Source: Lutjanus erythropterus
Taxonomy: Eukaryota; Chordata; Actinopteri; Lutjaniformes; Lutjanidae
Length of the DNA stretch: 64,000 nt
Assembly (NCBI GenBank): GCA_020091685.1
Contig: CM034605.1
Span: forward strand, 12,681,649 to 12,745,648
Direction: 5' to 3'
Part shown: positions 26,361 through 38,725 of the stretch, piece by piece
Numbering within the stretch: the stretch's first letter is position 1
Layout of the letters: every line of letters starts with the position of its first letter
The notes under the pieces: generated by a model
Told to the model about the DNA's origin: nothing
The model's database searches: none
The model's input: the letters and a program-made list of their open reading frames with translations, nothing else
Translations under genes and position numbers: made by a program

Positions 26361-26876
26361 TGATGGAGGTCAGGGGGCCTGCAGCAAAGTCAAAGAGGCT
26401 GAAGAGCAAAACAGTAAATCCGTACGTTTATTAAAAATGTCAAGACAGCAATTTTAAAATTCTGAATATAAGCAAAATGTCGTCGCAGCAAAATGTTCTT
26501 TATACATAAGTCATTAAAGATAATCACTGGGAGGGTTTTAATTCTTGTAGCTTTTTTTTGTGGAAGTGTGAAATAATTAAAACAATTAAATTCATATCAG
26601 CTGAAATATTAAAGGTATCAGCTTTATTCGTGCAAAAGACGAAGTGTAAATTGTTAAATTAATAAATCACTGTCAGACTGTCTCACAGGAACAGCTGAGT
26701 AGTACAGAGCCTCTGATAATGTTATTACTGGTAGGCCTCGTCCACCAACTGGGATCCGGATGTGTTCCAGCTAATTTTGACCAGTTCCAGAGCATTTCAA
26801 CCAATTGTTTTCTTTTGACAAGAAGTGGGAACTGAAGTCAGTGTGCCATATTCTACAGATTGTTGTGCATTGTGCA

Positions 26877-26893
26877 ACGCCCCCTATTGGTGT
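26877..26893 (-). promoter_or_regulatory. CTCF-like motif, pointing left
   Basis: The minus strand reads ACACCAATAGGGGGCGT, matching the AGGGGGCG core of CTCF; the left half is weaker. Confidence 0.4.
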
Positions 26894-27851
26894 TGCATCC
26901 TTCGTTGCAATGGTACTGCTCAAAACTGGTGGAAATGTGGGCTGGTTCAATAACTAGCACAAAGGTACTACAATCTTGAATGGAACCAGCTCAAGAACCA
27001 GTGCTAATGTGGTCAAAAAAACACTATGTAGTAACACTTGTGCTTTTCCTGTTATGACAAATCAAACAAACCCAGTATCACACCAGAGCATGCAATAGAG
27101 CCACTGGTCCACAGAGACAGTGTCATGTTTTGCCTCACCTGCTCTTGACAAGTACAAGTGTTGTCTAGGCGTGGGTGGTGTAAGGGTATTATGGTACACC
27201 AGGGTATTAAGAAATTCTGACAGTGTGATTTTCAACGCCATCAAAAATACAGATGCTCCTACTTCTATAAACTGAAAGGGAGAAGTTGTGTTGAGGTGAT
27301 ATAGTGCACAGCCCAGAGGTCTGTCTCTCTTCTGGTGGACAAGACAGCACAACAGAGCTGAGAAACATGGCGTCAGGAGGATAAACCTGATAAAGCCAGC
27401 TTAATGACAAGCCCTAGTTGTGGTGATATTGCATGATCTCTGTGTTAAAAGACGCTGACTTGGCCCTCTTAGGGCTCTGTTACTACCTCTGCAGGCAGAT
27501 TAGGGGCGTAATGAAAATGATCCCCCATTCTTCCTCTATAACTTTTATACAGACAGCAGGGCGAAATAATGGCGCAACATTCCCGCCCTGAACAGTGTGT
27601 ACAGTGACAACACTATAAATGAACAGGCTGCAGATTCTCAAGACGAAAGCAGCTCCTGAGTGTGTCATGCATGTCAAGTTAGCAATAAGAGGCTACAAAG
27701 TCTGGTAACACTTTTAAAATAAAGCTTGCCGAGAAACATTTCAGGTGACAGTAGCACCTGTGTTTTACTCATCCATCCACCCCATACTCCTGCCTGCATA
27801 CTCTCTCACTCTTCAGCCTATACTAATTTTGTTCTTTGCTCCCATCATTAT

Positions 27852-27866
27852 TGCCCCCTGCTGGTA
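27852..27866 (-). promoter_or_regulatory. CTCF-like motif, pointing left
   Basis: The minus strand reads TACCAGCAGGGGGCA, a close match to CCAGCAGGGGGCRC. Confidence 0.5.
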
Positions 27867-29363
27867 TTGCACCTTCAGGAGGTGACCTTCACATCAGGGA
27901 CCTTGGCCAAGATCCGAGTACAACTGACCCCAAAGTCCAGTTCGTTTGATTAGTGTGAAGTACCTGAGCATGGTTCATTGATGTTGGGTCCACTTGAAAA
28001 GGTGGAGGCTGGAAGTGCTCAAAGGATATAATCTTTCACCTTTATATGACCAATTGAAAATCCTACAACAAGTTTATGGTTTTTCCGGTGCAACTCTCAG
28101 TCATATGCTGGCTCCCTACATTGCCAGTCACCCATCAAAACTTTGAAACTCCTAGTGGATCAGCACATCTATTACACGCTTTGCCATGAGACTGGGCTGA
28201 GTCAGGCCTTTTTCTGCTGTGAAAAACGGCCTATTATAACTAGTTTTGACACCAGTCCCCTTTACGAGACAGGGCAAGATTAAGTTACTGTAAAACACAG
28301 TACAGCATCTGGAGGCTCTTATTCCAGTTCAGTTTATATTGTGCCTTAGTGCTGCATATTGTCAAACAAATTTTCAAATTATCACATTGCAATAAAACTG
28401 ATTGACCAAGATCATGGGTTCTTTGGGGCCCCTGAGGGTCTTGGCCCAGAAGCAGTTACCCACTTTGCCCAACTGGTAGTCAAGCCTTGACTAGATGTTG
28501 TGATAACTTCAACTAATAATGCATCATATTTTATTTGCAGATGTTACCAGCAGTTTAAAAATATAAATTCTCACAAATATGAATGGTGGAGTAAAATACC
28601 CCTAGCTGGCCAAAAAATGCACTTAATAGTTTATATTTGACAGATGATATTAAGTTTAGTGAGATGCATTACCAGTACGTATTTGTTTTATGTTCTATTT
28701 TACAGTGAGGGCAAATTATAACCTAAGCACGCCAAGAAAGGGAATTATTGCTGTGAATTTCTCTCAGGACAGTTGGTGTAGTACTGTATCTGACCTCTGG
28801 ATGGAGACAGTGACCAAAGAAAGAGACTTCCTAAAGAAGCCTCACTCCATATTTTATCCAGATATGAGTGGAGACCTGTAATTCTTAAAATATACTTTTT
28901 TTCTGTGGTACATAAATCATTATTCAAATATAATTCTCCTGAACTAAAACACTGTGGCTACATATGTGATTCCTTAGTTCTTTATGTGGGTTTACACCAG
29001 AAATAGATGTGGAATGACAAAATTTAAAACAAACAAACAAACAAACAAACTATAGTTTGTTTTTTTCCAATCTTTCTTAAATGTGGCTATATTTATGATC
29101 AGCTGTGTGCATTATTTTCTTATGAAACTAACTAAAGTAACAACCTCAATAATATTAAATATATGACAGACTTTACCAAAGTGCTGTGAAATTAATTTTT
29201 ATGCTATTTTCACATGCTTTTCTATAATCGTGTGCTTTACCAAGAAAAAATAACTACATAAATATCAAGATAAGCTAACTTTTATTAGTTTGTTTATTTA
29301 CTGTAAAGGAAACTTTCTTACATGTCAGTGTGTGGTATCTTTAGTATTTGTAGTTCTGCATTT

Positions 29364-29380
29364 TGACCACAAGATGGTGC
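29364..29380 (+). promoter_or_regulatory. CTCF-like motif, pointing right
   Basis: The plus strand reads TGACCACAAGATGGTGC. It matches the CTCF pattern TGNCCACNAGRTGG-GC at most informative positions and has opposite orientation to the motifs at 22.5-27.9 kb. Confidence 0.45.
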
Positions 29381-31814
29381 ACAAGATCCACAGTAGAGAG
29401 GAAACAACTGAGCAGTGCTGCAGCTGCAGATTTTTAACTGTCACATATTTCTGCATGAAGAGGTAAAACCCATGTTCATTAGAAAACCTCACCCACTGGA
29501 CAAAATCTAATATCTTTGAATGACTTCTTTTATTAAAAGAATGTGTCACTTGAGGGCGATGGCCTGGAAGGACAGAGTAAGTATGTTTTTTTTATGTCAA
29601 CCCTCCAGTTAGACTCCATTTATTGAAAGAATAGTTTTAACCTTCATTAAAAATAATACTAACAGTAGACAGAGCTCTTTAGATATTTTTTTTAATCGTA
29701 TGGTGTGTATACAAACAAACACAAGGTAAATTTGGAGCTGAGTGTAAATGAGCATACAGCATTACTGAATGGAGGGTGTGAATGTACATGTGTAAGAAAG
29801 TGTTGAGGCAGGGCAAGGGCACCAGTTGGGATTTTAAGGGTCTATATTTAAACTCCGGGGTCTCCAGTTTCTGCAGCTGTCGCCAAGTTTAAGTTCAGTA
29901 CCTTGAGCCTTTCTCAGCCGTGCTCTTGGGTCACACTGTAGATATAAACCTGCCAAACTCAGAGACGGAGAGAGTGAAGTTGGAGAGACTCTCGTCTGCC
30001 CTTCAGCTCCTGCAGCTTCACAAAGTCCACATTTTTCCCACTCTCATTGAACTAAAACACCTGCCTAATTTCCATCTTCATCCTAATCTTTATTTATAAT
30101 GCATCACACTTATGTCACAGTATTATTATGCTTTATTATTCCTCTGATTGACAGACTGTTTGATTGTTCTTTTATGTTCATCCCCCTAAAATAACAATAT
30201 TATTAGGGATTCATCACGTCGGTTTGTTTTTGTACTGGTTTGTTGTGCTTCTTGTTTTTTTTTTTTCTGCTTCCTAATCATTTATTGTAGTAAAATAATC
30301 ATGACAGTAGGTGAGGACACAGACAACTCATAACTCTACACAGGTCTCTGTTTAAAATAAATAAAGCTTTTCTCTCAGCATCAGTAAGTGACATGTTTAG
30401 AGGTGATAAACACAATACACCTTATTATACATTACTGTATGAAACTGGCTCCCTGATTTAGGTTTTTAGTTTAAAATTACTGATACTGTATCTACTACTA
30501 AAAGTAGCACAGCAGTTTGTGTTGTCATGATTTGTTTCATGCTTAACACTGGATCTATTTTATATGCTGTCTACATTTTGTTTTATTTTGTTTGTGTTGT
30601 GTGTTCCCATGTTTTACATTGGTTTGAATCTGTGTGTGTCTCTGTGTGTGTCTGTTTGCAAGGGCTTAGGTTTCATTTTAATATTGAGCAAGGATCCTGT
30701 CGCAGGAAATTTTGAACATCAGTCACTTCTTTTTCTGCATTCTGCTGATTTTCTAATGAACCAATTTGTGTCTTTTCTGCATCAAGTTATGGTGGAAATA
30801 AGTCCTCTGCTACTTTCATGTTTGTATGTGTGTTTGTGTATTTTGGGGTGAATTTATCAGTGGTAATGCCTTCCACTTTTAGAACTAATTTCTGCATGAA
30901 AGCAACACAAAATGCATATACCATTTTCAGAAATTGAGCTGTGGATTTGATAATTTCTCACAGTATATAATTATTTTAATTTGAGATTTATGCCAGAGCA
31001 ACTCAAAAAAGGAATTTAATCTAGACTGATTTAAGTAATGGAATATGTGGCAGTTCATGTTTCTTATTCAGGGCTATTCCACATTATCTTATGAATAAAA
31101 ATACATTTCTCAACCAGTTACATTGCTCAATCATAGTTATTTGTTTTTTCAATCTTTTTTTTCAAACTTGTTTATGCATGGTTATTTCAGGGAGCAGGTC
31201 AAGACAGTGCTCTTTATAATAGTATTTACAGAAACCCAACTATTCCCACCATGAGTGAGCACTTGCCGACAGTGACGAGGAAAAACTCCCTTTAAACATG
31301 CAGACACCTCAAGCAGAGCCAGACTCACGGGGTCTCTGATGTCGCTTTAAAAAGACTTAAACGTGGCCTAAAAAGTGAAGTTATTCAATAACTTCATATC
31401 TTTAAGATAAAGTGAATTCCAGTCAAACCAACAATGTTTTTCCAAGTGTGCTGTAGTTCTGAGTTAAGTTAAGTCTTGAGGATGTCACTGACTCATCTGC
31501 TACTCCTTTTTTTCTGCAGGCACCAGTAGACTGTTTGAAGACATGCAGCAGGAGGATGATGAGAAGGCTTATTCTTCTCTTCTGCTGCTCCATCCTTTGA
31601 TGGGTGAGTGGATTTACATAAATGTTTTTCCAGCCATTTCAGATGCAGCTTTAATAAAGAAATCTCAGTCATCCTGGCAGAGCAAGATGACAGCTCTTTT
31701 TGCATAATTATAGCTGCTACATATAGTAAACATGTCGCCCGCATACAGTGGAACAGAGATGCTACTAATTTAGCACTTCAGCCTGTATTTTGTGAGCAGT
31801 AAAACAGTCATTCC

Positions 31815-31816
<2 letters not shown>

Positions 31817-31865
<49 letters not shown>
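31817..31865. repeat. (GATA)n microsatellite
   Basis: Twelve uninterrupted GATA units. Confidence 0.98.
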
Positions 31866-32150
31866 GCTGCATCTGTGTGTGCTGCAGTAGCGCCTACTGT
31901 CCAGTGACAGCTCTGTGCCTAATAACAGAGCTTAGCTGGCATACCAAAGCCGGTGGCACGTTGGTGTAGCGGTAACTCAGAGAGAGCCTGGTAATTACCA
32001 CCGGCCGCTGACACCATGCTGCAAATGCACCAGTCAGCACTGAGAGGACCAGCAGGGCATTTCCCCCTCCCTCCCTGCTCGCTGCCAGGGTGTTCTGGTG
32101 ATCACTGATCAGCCGAGGCACACGAGTGGTAAAAGGGGAAGGAAATGCCT
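31866..32150. promoter_or_regulatory. Candidate conserved block next to the GATA repeat
   Basis: Repeat-free, GC-richer sequence containing GGTAATTACC (a palindromic homeodomain-type site, near 31991) and TGATCACTGATCAGC. Function is inferred only. Confidence 0.3.
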
Positions 32151-33283
32151 CCCACCAAACTGCAGAAAGACAGAGAAGTTGTTTTTTTTTTTAGGGGAAA
32201 CCCCTGCATAGTACACCTGTAAAATAAAATCAATGACACAAAACCTCCCTAAGTCTTCTCCTTAAGGTTTCCTTAAAATGTTTACATATGTATTCGAAGT
32301 TTTTTCCCTTAAAGTGAGTTAAACAGTTGCATAAAAGATCTTAGCAACTAAATTAAAGAAAAAGGTGCCTCTGACTGTATCTTAACTGTAACATGGCTGA
32401 GTTTAATATAATAAATTAATCATGTATGCGCATTACAGGTTACAGTCTAAATGAGAAGGCTAGGTAAGTCATTAAGCCTGCTTCATGTTAGCCAGCTAGG
32501 CTAACAGGTTAGCCTATCTTAAGTGACCATCAGTGACCAGTTTATATTTATAGCTTGAATACTTCAATATGTAAAGAAATCAACAACAACAACAACAAAA
32601 AAAAAAACTTGTCAGAAGAAGATGTCAGCAATATTTTGAACGATTTCTTTTAGTTAGTCTAAACTTAATGGTTACTCCAAGTATGCTCTAAGTTAGTGGC
32701 TATAACTTCAAGGATAACAGGATACTTCAGGAGAGTGAGGAATGAAGCTGGCGCACAAAATGTAACGTAATGTAAGGTAACGTGAATGAAACTTTAATAT
32801 TACCATTACTCATCCATAAACATGATTTGTGCCTGAGTCATGTCAGATAGAGTGTTTTTTTTTAAGTGAAGATAACAACTCCCATGATCGCACACTACTT
32901 CATGACATCATCAAACTACATCTTTTGTCACTGTTTTGTCATTGTTTTAATAATAGTGTGTCTAAGTTATTCTCACCAGTTTTGTTGGATTCCTTCCTGT
33001 AATCAGTGATCTCTTTTTTGGCCACTTGACAAGTTGTTTTAAGTTTGTGGACCTCTTGGATGGAGGTAATAACAGGTATCACAAGTGCTAGTGCAAGCAA
33101 ACAAATGGTCTCCATGGAAACTTAAGTTTTTCCGTAACCTTTTATGGGATTCTTTGCAACAGATGTCAGTAAGTCCCTCAGCAAAATTGAGCTTTTAGTG
33201 TCATACTTACGGAGGAAAAGGAGTTTTGTGCAAGTAGAAGTCCTCTCAAGTGTGCACGTTTGTGGTTTCTTTCCTCTCCTATG

Positions 33284-33448
33284 GTAGTAAACTGAATATC
33301 TTTGTGGGCAAAACAAGATATTTGAGGATGTCATGATCAACATTTCTCATCATTTTCTGACCTTATATGGCCCAAACAACTGACTGAATGATTGAGAAAA
33401 TGATTGACAGATTAATTGATAGTGGAAATAACTGTTATCTGCAGCCCT
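33284..33448 (-). mobile_element. Family A repeat, partial copy
   Basis: Has AAACTGAATATCTTTGTGGG and ends ATCTGCAGCCCT; the other end is lost or degraded. Confidence 0.7.
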
Positions 33449-33559
33449 AAATCTAAATCTTTTTACTCTTCTTTTGTTGTTGCACATCAAAAGTTTTTCT
33501 CTCTCTGCCCTCATCTTCGACATGCTCGACTGGACCATGAGCGCTGACTGAGGAGCCGT

Positions 33560-34200
33560 GAAGGCTTTCTCTCAGGAGAGGCCCTCTGGAAAACATACTG
33601 CACGGCCGGAATGGGAAGTTTATTTTGCTTGGTGCATGAATATCTGTGGGATGTGGGGCTCCGTGCACGGAGGGCTGCAGGAGCACTCCAGTTTCTGCAC
33701 AGAGGAGTCCATCACTGCTGCACCCTCACCTCCTCCTCCCCCTCCCCCTCTATCACTCTGAGGAAATAATTTCACTCCATCCTCACTGCATCCTATAATA
33801 ACTCCTAAGTCTTCACACATTTTAATTTCATGCCTTCTCTTCCCTCCTCTCCATTCCCTCCCTGCTCTTCTATCACATGCAGGCTAAAATAGACCCAGCA
33901 GCTTTTCTCTGGGCCTTTTGTCCCTGCTCAGGGAGACGTTTGGCACACAGAGGATCGTGTTACTACTTTCATTTCCTGAATATTTTTCTTTTTTTCTCTC
34001 TCCTGTGTGGAACCGAGAAGGGTATTTTATCCCTCTCTGCAGCATGAAGATGAAGGGCGAGGGGGAGCAAGATGGCAGCTCAGATTCGGGCTGCTGTCAC
34101 TCCAACTTTGGCAAACAAATAAAGTACAAACTGCACATAGCTGCAGGGTGGAGGAGAGCTGCGGTGTTGCTCGCGCACAGCAGGGGTGTGGATCATAGCG
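33560..34200. promoter_or_regulatory. Candidate conserved block, six6-six1 intergenic
   Basis: Repeat-poor sequence with a CTCCTCCCCCTCC tract near 33735-33750. The 34060-34150 part contains CAAATAAAGTACAAACTGC. Short open frames here lack recognisable domains. Enhancer status is inferred. Confidence 0.25.
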
Positions 34201-36030
34201 TGTGAAGAAGAGGGGGGCTAGTTACTTGAGCTATTTGTGAGCCCCAGGATAGGTGAAGTGATGCCTCTCGGGAGTGTGAGGTATATTTCATTATCCCATA
34301 TCCCATACCACTTCCTCTTGTTGTGTCTGCCACCCCTGGCCCCTCCCCAAAAGCCCCTTGAGCCTGGAGCAGTGACGAGTCTGTGTTTAGACTCATGGAC
34401 CTTTTCTTGGCTGGATATAGAAACAGAACAACAAACAGTCTGCAGAATGATCAATTATTAATTCTGTTCTGAAATAATGCCCATAATCTGATACTAAACC
34501 CAGTCATTACGGCTCTAGTTATATCTGACTCCTTAAAAGAAGCCATTAAGTCCGTTTTATGTTTATGTTTTAGTTGATCTCTCCATATTTTGGGACCTTC
34601 CCACTCTGACTGTAGCTGCCGTTCATCACTGGTTTCAATCTTTTCATTGGATTTGTTCACAATAAGTAAAATAAGTATAAGATTATCTTGTGTAAGAATA
34701 TAATATAAAAATATCACCAAACTTCTCCATTAAGTTATTTTGTCTGTTGTACCTCAATACAGTATACTGTAAATGTTCCCATATTTCAATGAACATTGAC
34801 AAATTTAGAGTTAAGGAGACAGTAAAGCATCACTCCAGGAAAAAGAGTAATTTATCTTTATTTTGTTTTGGCCCTTTATTATGTATTTTCTCTTTTGCAT
34901 TTAAAATTCAATTTAAAACTGTAGTTTATTATTCATAAACAGCTCAGATCTGTTTTTGAATGAAAAGTTGTTTGTTTATAATTAAGAACAATTTGCGTGT
35001 GATTTCATCTCAGCAGCAGTAAGTAAAAAGTTTATAGGTGGTAGCCATAATCCACAATGTGCTTTTCATACACTTTTACATAACAGCAAGCAAAAAACTA
35101 ACAATTTTGCTGATGTATATTAGAGAAAGTTAATATGATCAATTGATATGACATTTCAAATACACTTTGCTTCATATGTGCTCCTTTGCTTCCACTTTTT
35201 CCTGTTGTCAGCAAATCCTATGAAAAGAGAAAAACTAACAATGAAGTGATCTAAGTTATAGTCAAGTATTCTTTGTGTAGCCTGATATAATTTTCTCCAC
35301 TGTGTCATAAACTGTTTCCAGCAACATATTCTGATGCAAAAGTTATAGAAAAATCTATGCTTGCTTGAGGTGTTTTTTTTTTTCTAAAAAAAAAAAAAAA
35401 AGTTAATGTGCTTAATTGGAACTGGAAACACCTTTTCTGAATAAGTTCTGACGTAGCGAACATTTAACTCACTGACTGATCAGCTGTTTCAGTCATGAGA
35501 GAAGAAGAAGCTGTCATTAGTAGAGCTGGGAACTGATGTGCTTGAGCCAAAAAGAGGGTAAGAAAGTTGGAAAGGGTTTTAAAAGATGGACTAACACATT
35601 CTTGGTTTTGGTCTGTTTTTTGTTGGATTTGTTAACAATCAGAAATATATAGAATAATGCTAGCTTTAATAAATGATTACTCCTTTTCAAAATTGTAAAT
35701 AAATTTTCTTCAAGGACAATTTAGGAAAGATTTACTTTTTATTTTTCCTGGGTTAGATACTTGCACCTGCACTTTTACTTCCACTTAAGTATGATAGTAA
35801 ACGAACAATAATCCTAATCATATAGGCTATTACAGCAACTGTCTCTTCCACCACATATTTTTTGTCTCTCCTTAATGAGACATCCATATATCCCACTGCT
35901 CATTAGAAAAAATATTAATGTTGAAATTATGATGCATAGTCTGTAGAACTGTTTTAGTTCGGTGTTGAAACGCTGAAAGTAACTAAGAAAATCTGCCCAG
36001 TCCTCACAAAAGTATTCCAAAAAAACATCC
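34201..36030. other. Gene-free stretch
   Basis: AT-rich with a poly-A run at 35387-35401 and a small family-B-like fragment at 35755-35805. Nothing else was recognised. Confidence 0.5.
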
Positions 36031-36570
36031 CAGACTGAAGTCACTTTCCTGATCAAATATATGAGCCTAATGCTACTATCAACTTTCTCTCCGAGCTCCA
36101 AAAATATACATATCTCATTCTCAGCAACCAGAGCTGGGTTTTGTCTCGGTTATATGAGCCCGTGCCCTGTGGCCGTATTTCTTTTAAACAAGTCCTCTTT
36201 CCAAGACATTACATACACGTCTTATCTTGTCCATTGTCTTTTCCTCTTGTAACGTATTAGAAATCTTTCCCCCTTTCATCAGGTAATGTATATGATGTTG
36301 TCCTTTATTTGACACACAACATGCTATTTAACACCCTAATAGTCAGGGATCGTCTGCTCCTCCTCCTCTTCGTGTCTGAACCCGGGGTCAGGCATCACTC
36401 ATCCCGACAGGGAGAAAGAGATAAATATTTCTTTCAGCTCTGTCACATAAGAGCTTCCTGTCTGACGAAAGACTTCCTATGCTTCTGAGTGGAAGCTGTC
36501 TGTGGCCTCCCAGCTCCTGCATCAGTATAATTAACATTTTTGTAGACAGAGCAGCATAATCCCTCTGCAT
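36030..36570. promoter_or_regulatory. Candidate conserved block, about 9 kb downstream of six1
   Basis: Repeat-free sequence containing AGATAAATATTTCTTTCAG, CGTATTTCTTTTAAACAAG and ATAATTAACATTTTTG. Regulatory role is inferred from complexity and position. Confidence 0.3.
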
Positions 36571-37262
36571 GTAGGAAGAGTCTAAGATAGGATTTTCACA
36601 ATTTTGTATTCCAGACTAACTTTAAGAATGCTATCTTTTCTTACTTAATTCTATCTTATTTCAGGTTAGGAAACTCTAACTACTCAATCCCACATCACTG
36701 ATCAACTTTTATGTCTGTTATTGAACAATCAGCACTACTTTTCTCATCTTGTTGGGCTAAACAACTTTGTTACTGTTAGTTTTTTAAACATACTGAAACA
36801 TATATTGAAACATGCAACAACTTAAAGATAGATGATTTAGAGGTTTTGGCAACGTCTGTAATCTTTTTAGTAAATATATGTATAACAATTTTTACTGCAT
36901 GATAAAAAAAGAGAGTTGGCTAAGAGAGCAGACACAGTCTCCTCTGTATCCAGTATAATTTGTGTAAAAGCAATAAAAGAGCAGTCATATTGATTAATCA
37001 AGTTAGCCAACACTACAGTTAGTGACTGTTAGTGAATACTTTCATGGTGTCTTAATAGAAAGTGTCATAATTGACCTTGTTTGCAGTTTGAGGTGTCCTG
37101 TCAACAGTTGTACAGATGTCTCTTTAATAATGGCGGCATATTGGGAAAATGCTTTTTGGGCTGCAGGGTGATTTTTCACTTCAATATCATGCGTCGCCAC
37201 TGAGCAAAATTGGAAGTGAAGCTGAGCGGCAATGACTTATCTAGGCATTAACACTACTACTA

Positions 37263-37470
37263 TTAGCTACTGTTAGCAAAACACTACCGTTAGTTAATGT
37301 TAGCAAACACCAGCGTTAGCTACCATTAGTGAAAACGGTACGATTAGCTAATGTTAGCAAACAGTACTGTTAGCTAATGTTAGCAATGATTACTATTAGC
37401 TACTGTCAGCAAATACTATCATTAACGAATACAACCATTAGTTAGGTAGTTAGTACGTTAGCTACTGCTA
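37263..37470. repeat. 26-bp minisatellite (TTAGCTAATGTTAGCAAACA unit)
   Basis: About eight diverged units of TTAGCTAATGTTAGCAAACAGTACTG type, 26-28 bp each. The best two adjacent units start near 37343 and 37370. Confidence 0.85.
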
Positions 37471-38010
37471 CAGGTGCAAAAGAGAAAGTTTGGACAGCTA
37501 AGCAGTTATCTTGAAGTTAGGAGTGTTTATGTAAAGTTTTGGTAAGATAGGAAGCTTTTGTAACACCCTTTTTGTGTCTTAAAGGACTAGTGTGTAGGAT
37601 TTAGTGACGTCTAGTGGTGAAATATCAGATTGCAACTTGCCTGTGAAGCATGTGGGCACAACTTGCCAGAAACATGAAAGGACATGTCTAGTGCCAGTGT
37701 TCAGTTTTTCTATTCTGGACTACTGTAGAAAAAATGGTTACGCAGCATTCTGGACTCTGTGCTGATTCTAAGGAAATGAAAACAACAATTCTCATTTTCA
37801 GGTGATTTTACACTGGCAACCATTTTACCAAACAGGTAAGATAGGACCAGCAAGTAAGGAAGTTTCTGTAATAAAGGCTGTGATCGCTAATATGCTTATG
37901 TCATAGAAATATTGCAGACGCCTTCCGGTGACATCTAGAAAATGTTTTGTAAGTTTTACTTTAATCACTTGTGTTTCCACAGACACACACATACACACTC
38001 CAACTCTGGT

Positions 38011-38028
38011 ACACGCACACGCACACGC

Positions 38029-38081
<53 letters not shown>
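38011..38081. repeat. (CA)n microsatellite
   Basis: An ACGC-interrupted start, then about 20 pure CA units. Confidence 0.98.
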
Positions 38082-38084
<3 letters not shown>

Positions 38085-38725
38085 CCTGCATCTGCCTCTG
38101 GCTACGTCCAGGCAGGAACATTGTCAGATCCATGCATCATTGGTAAGAAAATCTCTTTGCCCCCCCTCCCTCCTCCTGCTACACCAGCCCTGCCCCTCTG
38201 AGGCAGACCTGAAAAGATCCTTTTGTCCCTCATCAACCGCCTGCCCCCACTCCCTGTTCTCCCCCCTCTCTGACACACACACCCCTCATACAGCCTGTGG
38301 TTATGGATACCTGGGACCGTCTCACGCCTGGGCTCCCGTGTGGGGTAAAGCTACCTGCAGGCACCAAACCATGGAAAGGAACCGAAAGTTCCCTCAGCTT
38401 TAGATTTTGTTCTTATAAGAGATGCATGCTGACTGTGATGCCAGAGAAAACATGCAGCCAGACGGCTCAGACTCATGCAGGCTACTTTCCATGTTTATTT
38501 GCACACGTCAGGGCCCTTCCTGCTGTTGATTTAGAGCCACTGCCACTTACGCCTATGTCAAATGAAATGCCCTTTTGATGACTCGGACTCTGTTTGCCAT
38601 CAGCAGCTGTTGTTACTGGCACCGGCTGGCTTCAGGCTGACGTTACCTCCAGCTTTTGTCATCTGCTCTATAGGCTGGAACACTCACACACTGGTAGAAA
38701 TCATGGTGCCGACTACAACCATAGA

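Larger units (their letters stand above)
27060..31816. other. Gene-free stretch of six6-six1 intergenic DNA
   Basis: Apart from the CTCF-like motifs, it has an AAAC repeat at 29029-29050 and a compact repeat-free segment at 29750-30020 containing TCTATATTTAAACTCC. No gene is supported. Confidence 0.5.

Noticed and set aside
31950..31980. tRNA-like word GTTGGTGTAGCGGTAA
   Set aside because: Resembles an A-box but no B-box follows at proper spacing and no cloverleaf is seen.
37825..38403. Thr/His- and Cys/Val-rich open frames across the CA repeat
   Set aside because: Simple translations of the (CA)n/(GT)n microsatellite, as with similar frames at 14488-14696, 48399-48678 and 52563-52956.
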